Source: Zea mays (Eukaryota; Streptophyta; Magnoliopsida; Poales; Poaceae). From it: 64,000 nucleotides of DNA. Below are positions 1-11,574 of the stretch, piece by piece. Location of the stretch: positions 132,010,207 to 132,074,206 of the forward strand of contig NC_050098.1 in assembly GCF_902167145.1 (NCBI RefSeq). Reading direction: 5' to 3'. The notes below the pieces were generated by a model, which did no database searches, was not told the origin of the DNA, and saw only the letters and a list, made by a program, of their open reading frames with translations. How positions within the stretch are numbered: the first letter of the stretch is position 1; each line of letters starts with the position of its first letter. The position numbers and the translations under genes are program-made.

Positions 1-159
1 GTTAGTACACAAAAACCAATGTACTAAGTCTAGAATCATACCTTTGTGTTCATTTACACTTCATCCACCATTTGGCACAACTTAATACTTAAACCATTTG
101 TGTTGGGCACTTAATCACCAAAATACTTAGAAATGGCCCGAGGGCACATTTCTCTTTCA
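1..159 (-). repeat. 3' LTR of Sirevirus copy 1 (first 159 bp only)
   Basis: Matches 7659-7817 almost base for base, with visible differences c/g near position 50 and t/c near 153. It ends at the ctctttca boundary, directly followed by the polypurine tract. Confidence 0.95.
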
Positions 160-949
160 ATCTCCCCCTTTTTGGTGATTTATGCCAACACAACACAAAG
201 CAACACATAGAAGTGCAACATTAATGAAAAATAAGAACAAGAATTGTTTTTGATTCAAATTTGGCATATTTGGATCATTCTTTGGCACCACTTGGTTTGT
301 TTTTTCAAATCAAACTCAAATTCCTATCTCTAAGTCAAACACACTTGTTGAGGCATAAAGAGAGGTATTCCAAGAGAAATTGATCAAAGGTTCAAAAACT
401 CCCCCTTTTTCCCATAATCAAACATTCTCCCCACAAGAGACCAACTTTTGACAACAAAAGACACTTAGAGTATTTTGACAAATCAAAACTTCTAACTCTA
501 CTATTTTCAAAGTTCTCAAGTGGTAGCTGATCCATTTGCTTGCTTTGGCCTTAATTTCTCCCCCTTTGGCATCAAGCACCAAAACGGGATCATTTTTGGC
601 TCTTAAACCTCATTGCCTCACCAAAATTGTCAATTAAGAGCAAAAAGGCAATAAGAACATAGAGATGAACTTGGAGCTAAATACCCTCTCATCGGAGTGC
701 AGTGGAAGTCTTTCATGGTCCAAGTCCACCTTTCCCTTTCAATCCACCTTTGAGACTAAATCAAGTAAACTCAAACACAAGGTTAGTCTCAAAGTGTCAA
801 GTTGTAGCATGCCTCCCCCTAAATAAGTGCATCACTTGCAAATGGACTTGTGAGGTTCGGGGATCATGTGTACAACTTGAGCACCATAAATAAGCAACAA
901 TATGCATAAAGGAACATGATCAAAGGCATAAACACATGTATGCTATAGA
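160..949 (-). other. Sirevirus 3' non-coding region with iterated polypurine tracts
   Basis: There is no credible ORF between the end of pol and the 3' LTR. The true polypurine tract is at about 160-175, next to the LTR (AAAAAGGGGGAGATT on the minus strand). Further CTCCCCC tracts lie near 402, 557 and 812. Repeated purine tracts in this interval are typical of maize Sireviruses. The stretch 820-945 contains the conserved block seen again in copy 2 near 37150. Confidence 0.85.
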
Positions 950-3900
950 TCAATCCAAGTTACGCGAATCTAAGACATTTAGCTCACTACGCAGCCTACA
1001 AAAGGTTGACTCATCTAGAGGCTTGGTAAAGATATCGGCTAGCTGGTTCTCGGTGCTAACATAAAACACTTCGATATCTCCGTTTTGCTGGTGGTCTCTC
1101 AAAAAGTGATGTCGGATGTCAATGTGCTTAGTGCGACTGTGTTCAATAGGATTATCCACCATGCGGATTGCACTCTCATTATCACATAGGAGTGGGACTT
1201 TGCTTAGATTGTAGCCAAAGTCCCGGAGGGTTTGCCTCATCCAAAGTAGTTGCGCACAACACTGTCCTACGGCAACATACTCGGCCTCAGCGGTGGATAG
1301 GGCAACGGAAGTTTGTTTCTTAGAACTCCAAGACACCAGGGACCTTCCTAAGAATTGGCACGTCCCTGATGTACTCTTCCTATCAACCTTGCATCAAGCA
1401 TAATCGGAGTCTGAATATCCAATTAAGTCAAAGGTAGACCCCTTTGGATACCAGATCCCGAAGCAAGGCGTAGCAACTAAATATCTAAGTATCCGCTTAA
1501 CGGCCACAAGGTGACACTCCCTTGGCTCGGATTGAAATCTAGCACACATGCATACGCTTAGCATAATATCCGGTCTACTAGCACATAAATAAAGCAAAGA
1601 ACCTATCATAGACTGGTATGCCTTTTGATCAACGGCCTTACCTCCTTTGTTGAGGTCGACATGTCCGTCGGTTCCCATTGGAGTCTTTGCGGGCTTGGCG
1701 TCCTTCATCCCAAACCGCTTGATCAAATCTTGCGTGTACTTCGTTTGGGAGATGAAGGTGCCGTCCTTGAGTTGCTTCACTTGGAACCCAAGGAAGTAGC
1801 TTAACTCGCCCATCATCGACATCTCAAATTTTTGAGTCATCACCCTGCTAAACTCTTCACAAGACTTTTGGTTAGTAGAACCAAATATTATGTCATCGAC
1901 ATAAATTTGGCACACAAATAAGTCACCATCACATGTCTTAGTGAAAAGAGTTGGATCGGCTTTCCCAACCTTGAAAGCATTAGCAATTAGAAAGTCTCTA
2001 AGGCATTCATACCATGCTCTTGGGGCTTGCTTAAGTCCATAGAGCGCCTTAGAGAGCTTACACACGTGGTCGGGGTACCGTTCATCCTCAAAGCCAGGGG
2101 GTTGCTCTACGTACACCTCCTCCTTGATTGGCTCGTTGAGGAAAGCGCTCTTCACATCCATTTGGAACAACCTGAAAGAATGGTGAGCGGCATAGGCTAA
2201 CAAAATGTGAATAGACTCTAGCCTAGCCACAGGAGCAAAAGTCTCCTCAAAGTCCAAACCTGCGACTTGGGCATAACCTTTTGCCACAAGTCTAGCCTTG
2301 TTCCTTGTCACCACTCCGTGCTCGTCTTGCTTATTGTGGAATACCCACTTGGTTCCCACAATGTTTTGCTTTGGACGTGGCACTAGTGTCCAAACTTCAT
2401 TTCGCTTGAAGTTATTAAGCTCTTCCTGCATGGCCAACACCCAGTCCGGATCTAGCAAGGCCTCTTCTACCCTGAAAGGCTCCATAGAAGAGACAAAAGA
2501 GTAATGCTCACAAAAATTAGCTAATCTAGAGCGAGTAGTTACTCCCTTGCTTATATCACCCAAAATCTGGTCGACGGGATGATTCCTTTGAATCGTCGCT
2601 CGAACTTGAGTTGGAGGGGCCAGTGGTGCTTCTTCCTCCACTACTTGATCTTCTTGTGCTCCCCCTTGATCACACGCCTTCTCTTGAGGAACCTGTCCAT
2701 CAGCTTGAGTTGGGGGATGTACCATGGTTGAGGAAGATCTTGCTCTTGGTGTTCCTGTGGTCGCACATCACCAATCGCCATGGTGCGAATTGCGTCCATT
2801 GGAACATCATCTTCATCTACATCATCAAGATCAACTTGCTCTCTTGGAGAGCCATTAGTCTCATCAAATACAACGTCGCTAGAGACTTCAACCAAACCCG
2901 ATGATTTGTTGAAGACCCTATACGCCTTTGTAAATGAGTCATAACCTAACAAAAACCCTTCTACAGCTTTGGGAGCAAATTTGGAATTCCTACCTTTCTT
3001 CACTAGAATGTAACATTTACTCCTAAATACACGAAAATATGAAACGTTGGGTTTGTTACCGGTTAGTAGTTCGTACGACGTCTTCTTGAGGAGGCGATGA
3101 AGGTAGACCCGGTTTATGGCGTGGCAAGCCGTGTTCACAGCTTCCGACCAAAACTGCTCGGGCGTCTTGAATTCTCCAAGCATCGTCCTTGCCATGTCTA
3201 TGAGCGTCCTGTTCTTCCTCTCTACCACACCGTTTTGCTGTGGTGTGTAGGGAGCGGAGAACTCGTGCTTGATTCCTTCCTCCTCAAGGTACTCCTCCAC
3301 TTGAACATTCTTGAACTCGGACCTGTTGTCGCTCCTTATCTTTTTCACCTTGAGCTCAAATTTGTTTTGAGCTCTCCTTAGGAAGCGCTTTAGGGTCCCT
3401 TGGGTTTCTGTTTTATCCTGCAAAAAGAATACCCAAGTGAAGCGGGAAAAATCATCAACAATAACAAGACCATACTTACTTCCCCCGATGCTGAGGTAGG
3501 CAACGGGTCCGAAGAGGTCCATGTGAAGTAGCTCCAAAGGTCTTGATGTGGTCATCACATTTTTGCTATGATGAGAGCTTCCCACCTATTTACCTGCTTG
3601 ACAAGCTGCACAAGGTCTATCTTTTTCGAAAGTTACATTTGTTAGACCTAACACATGTTCTCCCTTTAGAAGTTTGTGAAGGTTCTTCATCCCCACATGT
3701 GCTAGACGGCGATGCCACAGCCAGCCCATGCTAGTCTTAGCGATTAAGCATGCACCTAGATCGGCCTCCTCCTTCAAAAAATCAACTAAATAGAGTTTGC
3801 CGTCTAGTACACCCTTAAAAGCTAATGAACCATCACTCCTTCTAAAGACAGACACATCTACATTTGTAAATAAGCAATTGTAACCCATATTACATAATTG

Positions 3901-4146
3901 ACTAACGGACAACAAGTTATACCCGAGCGATTCAACTAAAAACACATTAGATATGGAATGCTCGGATGAAATAGCTATCTTTCCTAGTCCTTTAACCTTG
4001 CCTTTATTCCCGTCACCGAATATGATTGAATCTTGGGAATCTTTGTTCTTGACGTAGGAGGTGAACATCTTCTTCTCCCCCGTCATGTGGTTTGTGCATC
4101 CGCTGTCGATAATCCAGCTTGAGCCCCCGGATGCATAAACCTGCAA
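950..4146 (-). pseudogene. Sirevirus pol polyprotein (protease-integrase-RT-RNase H), broken
   Basis: Domains run from 4146 leftward. The aspartic protease has the motif WIIDSGC. The integrase zinc-binding part has H-R-R-L-A-H and C-A-A-C, and its core has MDLFGP, VIVDDFSRF and VVERKNRTL. The C-terminal linker is acidic. The reverse transcriptase has the catalytic YVDDIIF near 1880, and the RNase H has ALSTAEAEYVA and HIDIRHHF. Lesions seen: a TAG at 3586-3588 after the integrase zinc finger, a frameshift near 2725-2735 in the linker, and a TGA at 1394-1396 inside RNase H. Integrase also reads SDNRSEF where copy 2 has SDNGSEF. A TAA separates it from gag in the same frame. This copy cannot supply pol, but its lesions are few. 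Confidence 0.93.
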
Positions 4147-4152
4147 GGCAAA

Positions 4153-6507
4153 TTAGGCTTGGGTTTTAGGTACCCAACTCTTGTTGGGTCCTACAAGGTT
4201 AGTTACAATAGCCTTAGGGACCCAAATGCAAGTCTTGTCTCCCTTGCATTTGGCCCCCACCTTTTTAGCAATCACTTTTTCATTTTTACATGAAAGAACA
4301 AACTTAGTATTGCAAGCATGAAAGACAGTGGTAGATCCACTATACACTTTCCTAGGAGCATGAGACACAATATTCCTCCTAGATCTATCATTAAAGTTTG
4401 AACTTGAAGCAATCATGGCATGTGAGTCAAAAGCATTATAACTCCTACTATAATGAAAATTCCTAGTATATTTTCTATCATGGTACATGAAAGCATGATT
4501 CTTTTGACTACCATTGGCCATGGGGGCCTTCCCTTTCTCCTTGTTGGGAATGGGAGCCCTTTGACTTGTTAAATTCTTGGCTTCCCTTCGATAGCCAAGC
4601 CCATCCTTAATTGAGGGATGTCTACCAATGGTGTAGGCATCCCTTGCAAATTTTAGTTTATCAAAATCACTTTTGCAAGTCTTAAGTTGGGCATTAAGAC
4701 TTGCCACTTCATCATTAAGTTTTGTAATGGAAGTAAGGTGCTCAACACATGCATCAACATTGAAGTCCTTACACCTATTACAAATCACAACATGCTCTAC
4801 ACAAGAACTATATTTATTTGCTACTTCTAGCTTAGCATTTAAATCATCATTAATACTTCTTAAGCTAGCCACAGTCTCATGACAAGTAGATAATTCACAA
4901 GAAAGCATTTCATTCCTTTTAACTTCTAAAACAAGAGACTTTTGCACACTTACAAATTTATCATGCTCTTCATATAAAAGATCCTCTTGCTTTTCTAAAA
5001 GTCTATTCTTTTCATTTAGAGCATCAATCAATTCATTGATCTTTTCTACTTTTGCTCTATCTAATCCTTTGAACAAGCTAGTGTAATCAACCTCATCATC
5101 ACTAGAGTCCTCATCACTAGAAGTAGGGTACTTAGGAGTTTCTCTAGTGTTTACCTTCTTTTCCTTTGCCATTAGGCAAGTATGATGCTCGTTGGGGAAG
5201 AGCGACGACTTGTTGAAGGCTGAGGCGGCGAGTCCTTCGTCGTTGGAGTCGGACGACGAACAATCCGAGTCCCACTCTTTGCCAAGGTGTGCCTCGCCTT
5301 TAGCCTTCTTGTAAACCTTCTTGTTCTCTCTCTTCCCACTCTTTTCTTGTCCCTGGTCACTATCATTATCGGGACAGTTAGCAATAAAGTGACCAGTCTT
5401 ACCACACTTGAAGCAGGAGCGCTTTCCCTTTGTCTTGCTTTTGTTGGGATGCTCCTTGCGTCCTTTTAGCGCCGTCTTGAAGCGCTTGATAATGAGGGCC
5501 ATTTCATCTTCATTTAGCCCGGCCGCCTCAACTTGCGCCACCTTGCTAGGTAGCCCCTCCCTGCTGCTTGTTGCTTTGAGAGCAATGGTTTGAGGCTCGT
5601 GGATCGGCATTGGGCCATTCAACGCCTCATCAACATATCTTGCCTCCATGATCAGCATTCGCCCGCTTACAAACTTTCCGAGTATTTCCTCGGGCGTCAT
5701 CTTGGTGTACCTAGGATTTTCACGAATAGAGTTTACAAGATGAGGATCAAGGATAGTGAAGGACCTTAGCATAAGCCGGACGACGTCGTGGTTTGTCCAT
5801 CTCGTGCTTCCATAGCTCCTTATTTTGTTGACCAGGGTCTTGAGCCTGTTGTAAGTTTGGGTTGGCTCCTCCCCCCTGATCATTGCGAACCTTCCCAGTT
5901 CGCCCTCCACCAACTCTATCTTGGTGATCATGGTGGCATCATTCCCCTCATGCGAGATCTTGAGGGTGTCCCAAATTTGCTTGGCGTTATCCAAGCCGCT
6001 CACCTTATGGTACTCTTCCCTGCACAAGGATGCTAATAGAACAGTGGTAGCTTGTGCATTTTTGTGAATTTGTTCATTGATAAACATGGGATTATCCGTA
6101 CTATCAAATTGCATTCCATTCTCTACTATCTCCCATATACTTGAATGAAGAGAGAACAAGTGGCTACGCATTTTGTGACTCCAAAATCCGTAGTCCTCTC
6201 CATCAAAGTGTGGAGGTTTACCAAGAGGAATGGAAAGCAAATGAGCATTCGAATTATGCGAAATACGAGAATAATCAAAAGAAAAGTTTGAGTTAACCGT
6301 TTTCTTTTTCTCGTCGTCGTCGTCTCTTTGGGAAGAAGAAGACTCATCGCTATCGTAGTAGACTATCTTCTTGATGTGCCTTTTCTTCTTCCCGTCCTTC
6401 TTTTTGTGACTCGAGCCAGAGTCAGTAGGTTTATCATCTCTTGGCTCGTTGAAGACAGATTCCTTCTCCTTATCGTTGACCACCATCCCCTTTCCCTTAG
6501 GATCCAT
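4153..6507 (-). CDS. Sirevirus gag protein, 784 aa, open
   Basis: Starts at the ATG 50 bp inside the 5' LTR end and reads without interruption. Residues 1-75 are very charged (DPKGKGM..., runs of K, D and S). About residues 95-330 form the UBN2/copia-type capsid region, starting HFDGEDYGFWSHKM. A CCHC zinc knuckle, CFKCGKTGHFIANC, lies at about residues 364-377. An acidic serine-rich stretch follows, then a long coiled coil at about 480-650 rich in L, E, K and N, and a basic C-terminus ending WVPKTQA. Gag packages the element RNA into virus-like particles. In-frame pol begins right after the stop (4146), separated by TAA. The frame is intact, so this copy might still make Gag for other Sireviruses; expression is not shown by sequence. 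Confidence 0.93.
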   Translation of the reverse strand: MDPKGKGMVVNDKEKESVFNEPRDDKPTDSGSSHKKKDGKKKRHIKKIVYYDSDESSSSQRDDDDEKKKTVNSNFSFDYSRISHNSNAHLLSIPLGKPPHFDGEDYGFWSHKMRSHLFSLHSSIWEIVENGMQFDSTDNPMFINEQIHKNAQATTVLLASLCREEYHKVSGLDNAKQIWDTLKISHEGNDATMITKIELVEGELGRFAMIRGEEPTQTYNRLKTLVNKIRSYGSTRWTNHDVVRLMLRSFTILDPHLVNSIRENPRYTKMTPEEILGKFVSGRMLIMEARYVDEALNGPMPIHEPQTIALKATSSREGLPSKVAQVEAAGLNEDEMALIIKRFKTALKGRKEHPNKSKTKGKRSCFKCGKTGHFIANCPDNDSDQGQEKSGKRENKKVYKKAKGEAHLGKEWDSDCSSSDSNDEGLAASAFNKSSLFPNEHHTCLMAKEKKVNTRETPKYPTSSDEDSSDDEVDYTSLFKGLDRAKVEKINELIDALNEKNRLLEKQEDLLYEEHDKFVSVQKSLVLEVKRNEMLSCELSTCHETVASLRSINDDLNAKLEVANKYSSCVEHVVICNRCKDFNVDACVEHLTSITKLNDEVASLNAQLKTCKSDFDKLKFARDAYTIGRHPSIKDGLGYRREAKNLTSQRAPIPNKEKGKAPMANGSQKNHAFMYHDRKYTRNFHYSRSYNAFDSHAMIASSSNFNDRSRRNIVSHAPRKVYSGSTTVFHACNTKFVLSCKNEKVIAKKVGAKCKGDKTCIWVPKAIVTNLVGPNKSWVPKTQA

Positions 6508-6542
6508 ATCTTCGGGCGATTAGTCCCTTTCGTGAAGAGAAC

Positions 6543-6557
6543 GACTCTGATACCAAT
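6543..6557 (-). other. Primer binding site (initiator Met tRNA type)
   Basis: Directly next to the LTR end the minus strand reads ATTGGTATCAGAGTC, complementary to the 3' end of plant initiator methionine tRNA, the usual copia primer. Confidence 0.9.
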
Positions 6558-7817
6558 TGAGAGCACCTAGAGGGGGGTGAATAGGTGATCCTGTAAAAAC
6601 TTAAAACTTAAAGCCACAAAACTTGATTAAGTGTTAGCACAATAAAATCAAGTGGCTAAGGACCGAGCTCTTGTGAAACACAATAGTCACAATGAGAACA
6701 AGCACAATAGACACGATGTTTTATCCCGTGGTTCGGCCAAGTATAACACTTGCCTACTCCACGTTGTGGCGTCCCAATGGACGAGAGTTGCACTCAACTC
6801 CTCTCAAGTGATCCAATGATCAACTTGAATACCACGGTGTTCTTCTTTCTTTACTCTTTCCTGTTTGCGAGGAATCTCCACAACTTGGAGTCTCTCGCCC
6901 TTACAATAAGGATCAAAGTGAAAGCACTAGAGTAAGGGAGGGAAGCAACACACACAAATCCGCAGCAATACGCACACACACAACCAAAACTTGAGCTCAA
7001 ATGAATAGCACAAAGTTCTCCACTAGAACGGAGCTCAAATCACTAAGAAAGTCAATCGAGTGCGCGTAGACGGAGTGTGAATGATTAAGAATGCTCAAAG
7101 TATGCTTGGGTAACTCCTCCATGCGCCTAGGGGTCCCTTTTATAGCCCCAAGGAAGCTAGGAGCCGTTGGAGGCATTCTTGGAAGGCAATTCTTGCCTTC
7201 TGTCGGGTGGCGCACCGGATAGTCCGGTGCACCACCGGACATCCCCTGTTCACTGTCCGGTGCAGATCGCCTTCCTAAATTGGCGCAGCCGACCATTGAA
7301 GACTTGGAGCCGTTAGCGCACCGGACACTGTCCGGTGCACACCAGACAGTCCGGTGCCCCCATCAGACCGTTGGCTCGGCCACGCGTCACACGCAGATTG
7401 CGCGACTGACCGTTGGCGCGGCCGACCGTTGGCTCACCGGACAATCCGGTGCACCACCGGACAGTCCGGTGAATTTTAGCCGTACGCCACCGACGAATTC
7501 CCGAGAGCGGCCAGTTGACCAGACGCCAGCCTAGCGCACCGGACACTGCGGTGCACCACCAGACAGTCCGGTGCACCCAGACTGCGCAGAGTCTTGGCTG
7601 TTCCAGCCAAGTCTTTTTTCTTTTGTATTTTCTCTGATTCTAGCACTTAGACAAATATGTTAGTACACAAAAACCAATGTACTAAGTCTAGAATCATACC
7701 TTTGTGTTGATTTACACTTCATCCACCATTTGGCACAACTTAATACTTAAACCATTTGTGTTGGGCACTTAATCACCAAAATACTTAGAAATGGCCCGAG
7801 GGCACATTTCCCTTTCA
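6558..7817 (-). repeat. 5' LTR of Sirevirus copy 1 (1260 bp)
   Basis: Bounded by TG/CA, next to the primer binding site and followed by gtaac. It holds a cluster of CACCGGACNGTCCGGTG palindromes at about 7200-7580 and a TATA box (TATAAAAGGG, minus strand, 7135-7144). R/U5 would run from about 7105 to 6558. Confidence 0.95.
7135..7144 (-). promoter_or_regulatory. TATA box of Sirevirus copy 1 LTR
   Basis: The minus strand reads GGGGCTATAAAAGGGACCCC here. The same context occurs in both LTRs of copy 2 (30852 and 38476), which supports a functional core promoter. Confidence 0.75.
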
Positions 7818-8335
7818 GTAACACCCGTGTTATGAGGTACTTCAAGGAGTTCCAATCCCAAGATTCAAGAGTTCTACCCTCATTCTTTTTAAGTGGGGTA
7901 GTGTTCTAGTAAGGTTGTTGTTGTGGAGAAAAAGAAGAAGGCATTCACATATAACAAGCTTGTGGAGGACCAGATCATCCAAGCATATAAGTTTCTGGAT
8001 GAGAAGTGGTGACCCAAGTTTTATTGATGCAGCACCAAAAGACCAATCAAGGAAGGGATCCATGGAAAAGTTTGTATAAGATTGGTGTGTTGGCATCGAT
8101 GCTTCTTCAATATGTTGGCTGCCAAGAGAAAGCTAGAAGCTTGAAGATGATCTTTGAGTAGCCAGAATCAGTGTTTGCAATCAGCAACCGGATGCTCCTC
8201 AAAGGCCAGATTTTGTTGAAGTTCCGTCTCCTCGAAGAGTCCGCATAATGAAGATATGTAGCTGAAGTAAAGCTATACCCATAACCCTTCTAAGCCGAAT
8301 CTCGAGGACGAGATTCATTTTAAGTGGGGTAGATC
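7818..8335 (+). other. Gypsy internal 3' remnant with two polypurine-like tracts
   Basis: There is no usable ORF. Tracts at about 7884-7898 (TTTTTAAGTGGGGTAG) and 8318-8332 (TTTTAAGTGGGGTAG) resemble each other, suggesting a duplicated 3' end. The sequence between is degenerate, rearranged pol-end material with a short frame near PERPDF-like residues but nothing assignable with confidence. Confidence 0.6.
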
Positions 8336-9118
8336 TGTAGCATCATGAAAATTCAAATCTTCAAAATTTATCAAACTCACTCTAAATTCAAAATGAATTT
8401 TAAATTTTGTTTCAAAATGTTTGTTTGCGAGTTGATCTCAACAAATAAAATATAGTGGTCTATATTCTCTCCAAAATCCTCCTCAAAATATCCTACAAAT
8501 ATTTCCCTAGTGACCCCCTCAAATTCTTTCCAGATATACTGCCCAAATATTCCACCGATATTTCTCCAAATATTTTCCTCCTGAGAAATACCTTCATAAT
8601 CATTTTTAAAGTCCCTACAAATATTTTCTTAATAATTTTCCTCATGCTCAGACGTATAAATACGCCTCTGGTGTCATACAGTGAGCTCTACAAGCTAATT
8701 TCACTTATACATGACTAATACATGCTTATCTCCCACTAATCCTCGCCTCCTCCCCTAATCCCCACACCTTGCCTATAAATAGAGGGGCAAGTGCCTCCCC
8801 TCAAGCCACCCCAAGCCATTTCATGGCAACTCACTTCCCCCCACTCCCACTCCCACACAAGCACAACACGAGCACAAGGATCGTTCGGTCGTTCATTCGA
8901 TCGTTCGTCCACCTGTTCATAGTTTGTTCGTTCGTTCGTTTGATCGTTCATGGTTCGTTCATTCGTTCGTCTGAATGTTCGATCGCTCATTTGTTTGTTC
9001 ATCCAAATATTCTTTGTTCAGCCATTATGCTGCCGAAATTCTGATTGTTCGTTCGTCCGATCATTCGATCATTCGTCCGTTCGTTCATAATCCCTATTCA
9101 TCGTTCATCGTTCGTTCA
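8336..9118 (+). repeat. Gypsy 3' LTR, segment 1
   Basis: Starts with TGTAGCATC after the purine tract and is interrupted at 9118 by the copia element, with gttca duplicated at 9114-9118 and 28298-28302. It contains a TATA box (TATAAATAGAGG, about 8776) and a TTCG/TTCA tetranucleotide-rich tract at 8880-9118 that resumes at 28303 on the other side of the insertion. Confidence 0.85.
8880..9118. repeat. Degenerate (CGTT/CATT)n simple repeat tract in the gypsy LTR
   Basis: Imperfect iteration of GTTCGTTC, GTTCATTC and GATCGTTC units over about 240 bp, continuing at 28303-28530. It is low complexity, and small ORFs over it should not be read as genes. Confidence 0.85.
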
Positions 9119-10127
9119 TGAAAGTGCATTCATCCCTTTTGTGAGTTTTGGTGATTTGGATGACAACACATTTAAAAGACTAACAAGTTTGCTAAGTGTT
9201 GAACAGGAAATTCAGTAAGATGAACATACTTGAATAGTGTATAATGACAGTGAACAAAGGTTCAACACGAGGTTAAATAACCAATGAGACAATGCAAATG
9301 GATATAATATGATCTCTAATTGGTTTGAATATATAGACAAGACCTGAGAAATCACTACATACATATGATCAGAATAGAGGATGAAGTGATTAAGAGGATA
9401 GGTCAAGCCAAAGTGAATAAGATATGAGGAATCGTGAATTGGCTTGACCATATTACTATCAGTCCATATATGCTTCTATGAGAATCAAACTAGAGCTTGA
9501 TTAATCTTAACAGTTATATATAGAAGACATTCAAGCAAGGTTCACAATATTGAAGAAATGATTCTCTCAATGGATGCTCAAAATGATGTGACTCAAGAAT
9601 GGCTTGATAGGGTGAAGATAGCAAGGAAAGGGCTTCGAGGAACTAAGCGAAGGTGAAGGCCAAGCGACGGCTTGTGGACCGAGGTACCATGGCTAAGGTG
9701 AAGAAGAGAGTACTTGCACTTAGTCAATGAACTAATCAGCTATGAAGAGTTATAACATGTTGATGCATCAGCAAGGTGACTTGAAGCCATGATTTGAACT
9801 CATACATGGTGATATGGTACAAGTCACAGGGTTTGATTTTATGTTTGCTTCAAAAGGTGAGACAAAGATGTTTGTGATCCTTATGAAGCAACGCCATGGA
9901 GAAATCACACATGATACGCCAATTACTCAAGGAGTTTACTTAATTATATTTTATTTAACTTGAGTATAGGAATCGTCGTACTATAAAGAGGGATCCAAAA
10001 AAAAGAAGGTTGGTGTTTGCCAAAGCTCAAGCCTCTATATTCAAAAGCTATTTTTGAAAACCAAAAATCTCTTGAACGTTCTATGGTTGACCACGGTTAG
10101 GTTTGAGAAACCTAGAGTGTTCATGTT

Positions 10128-10262
10128 GAAAAGCAGCTGAACTTCTTCAACTGCAGTTGAGCTTTTCAGCTGAGCTGAACTTCAGCTGAGTTGAGCTTCT
10201 TCAGCTGCAGCTGAGCTGAACTTCAGCTGAGTTGAGCTTTCTCAACTCCAGCTGAACTTCAA
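10128..10262. repeat. Iterated CAGCTGAACTTC / palindromic motif cluster in LTR
   Basis: Repeated AGCTGAACTTCAGCTGAG units, many self-complementary around CAGCTG, upstream of the LTR core promoter. The same block is at 27022-27156 in the 3' LTR. Confidence 0.85.
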
Positions 10263-10263
10263 G

Positions 10264-10615
10264 CTCAACCGGGGTCCAGGGCAAGTTCAACCGGGGTCCA
10301 GAGAGGTTCAACCGGTGTCCAGGGAAAGTTCAGCCGGGGTATTTTCCCCGGACTTCACTGGTCAAAACCGGTTGAACCGGTCCTAGGGGAGGTTCAACCG
10401 GTGTCAGGGTCACCTGACCGGTCTGACCTCCTGACTGGCAGACTGACTGCCAGTCTGACCCCCAGGCGGTTGAACCGACCCTAGGGGCGGTTCAACCGGT
10501 GTCAGGACCTGTTTTTGCAGTCTGACCTGCAGTCTGCCAGTCTGACTGGCAGACTGACTGTCAGCCTGCCCCAGGCGGTTGAACCGGTCCTAGGGGCGGT
10601 TCAACCGGTCCTCCA
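10264..10615. repeat. Iterated GGTTCAACCGG / CAGTCTGACTG palindrome cluster in LTR
   Basis: Multiple inverted pairs of GGTTGAACCGG and GGTTCAACCGG separated by TCCTAGGGG, plus CAGTCTGACTGGCAGACTG palindromes. The counterpart in the 3' LTR is about 27158-27510. Position and style match the CACCGGACTGTCCGGTG clusters of the Ji/Opie LTRs, but the motif differs. Confidence 0.85.
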
Positions 10616-11402
10616 CAGCCAAAATGAGTCCAACGGCTAGTTTTGAAGCCCCACCTATATATACTCACTCCTACCTCTCTCCCCACACTAGAGCACGACC
10701 CAAACTCCATTTCTAACTTGAAGAACACCTCCCACTCTCTCTCACACATCTCTTGCCTCTCCCATTTCAAATCTTTGGAGAGAAATCTTTGAGTGAGTTT
10801 GAGAGCTGCGGTTTTTGTGCTTCATCTCCTCATCTCTCTTGCTTTTCTTCATTCGAGCTTTGGTACTACATCGAGTTCATTGTGGATTCATTACTCTTGG
10901 AGCTTCTAGCTCCTAGACGACTAGGTGTCTCTTGTGAGTCTCCAAATCTTGTGGAAGACAACAATAAAGTTTGTATTACCCGCTCGTTTGAGCAAAGATT
11001 AGTCTATGAGCTTGACCTTTGTGGTCGGCAAAGGGAGAATTAGGGTTGAAAGAGACCCGGCTCTTTGTGGGCGCCTCAACGAGGAAGTAGGGCACCTTGG
11101 TGGTGTGACCGAACCTCGGGATAAATCTTGTGTCTCTTGTGTTCTTGCTCATTGTGTTTGTTTGTGTTCTTCGTTCTCTCACCATTCCGTGGAAGATTTG
11201 TTTATATCCTTTTGGTGTGTGGATTTTGAGAAGTGCCCTTCTCAGATCTACTACTTTGAACCCTGTGGATCATTTAGAACATCTCATTTCCAAAGTTATC
11301 TGGGTGAATTTCGAGATCAATTCAGTTTTATCCAGTTTGCTTCTAGTTTTTTTGTTAAAAAAGTTTTAACTTGCCTATTCACCCCCCTCTAGGCAACTTT
11401 CA

Positions 11403-11418
11403 ATTGGTATCAGAGCCT
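11403..11418 (+). other. Primer binding site of non-autonomous copia
   Basis: ATTGGTATCAGAGCCT directly follows the LTR. It is the initiator Met tRNA type. Confidence 0.9.
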
Positions 11419-11574
11419 AATCCTCGTTCTAACGCTTAACCGCGTGAGGAAAAGATCATGTCGGGGGGACTAAGAAACGAAAGTGCTTCTAAGCTTGAAA
11501 AGGTTGAGATTGTCTCGACTTCATCTTTTGGTGCAGATGTTGATCCTAGGGCAATAGTTCTTGCCATGAGAATC

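Larger units (their letters stand above)
1..7817 (-). mobile_element. Sirevirus (Ty1/copia) LTR retrotransposon, Ji/Opie-like, copy 1, cut by left window edge
   Basis: Reads on the minus strand. The complete 5' LTR is at 6558-7817, followed leftward by a primer binding site, gag, pol, a purine-rich 3' region and the first 159 bp of the 3' LTR before the window starts. LTR termini are TG...CA (TGAAAGGG ... GGTGCTCTCA). Gag with one zinc knuckle and a long coiled coil, iterated CTCCCCC tracts before the 3' LTR, and CACCGGACNGTCCGGTG palindromes in the LTR are Sirevirus hallmarks. The right target-site copy would be gtaac (7818-7822); the left one lies outside. It sits in the internal region of a Tekay-like gypsy element. 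The 159 bp of LTR that can be compared differ at about two sites, so insertion was fairly recent. The family name rests on memory of the maize families, not on a search. Confidence 0.93.
9119..11402 (+). repeat. 5' LTR of non-autonomous copia (2284 bp)
   Basis: Same length as the 3' LTR and nearly identical. It contains two palindrome-rich clusters (10128-10262 and 10264-10615), a TATA-like TATATATAC at about 10656 and a C-rich end typical of Sirevirus LTRs. The small ORFs inside are duplicated exactly in the 3' LTR and are not genes. Confidence 0.95.

Noticed and set aside
5172..5593. Minus- and plus-strand ORFs of 60-77 codons overlapping gag
   Set aside because: Shadow frames of the intact gag gene.
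8880..9118. Regular GTTCGTTC spacing considered as a CRISPR-like or satellite array
   Set aside because: No constant repeat/spacer structure; it is a degenerate tetranucleotide tract in a plant LTR.
11403..11418. tRNA-like sequences next to LTRs
   Set aside because: They match only the tRNA 3' end complement (primer binding sites); no cloverleaf. No tRNA or rRNA gene was found in the window.
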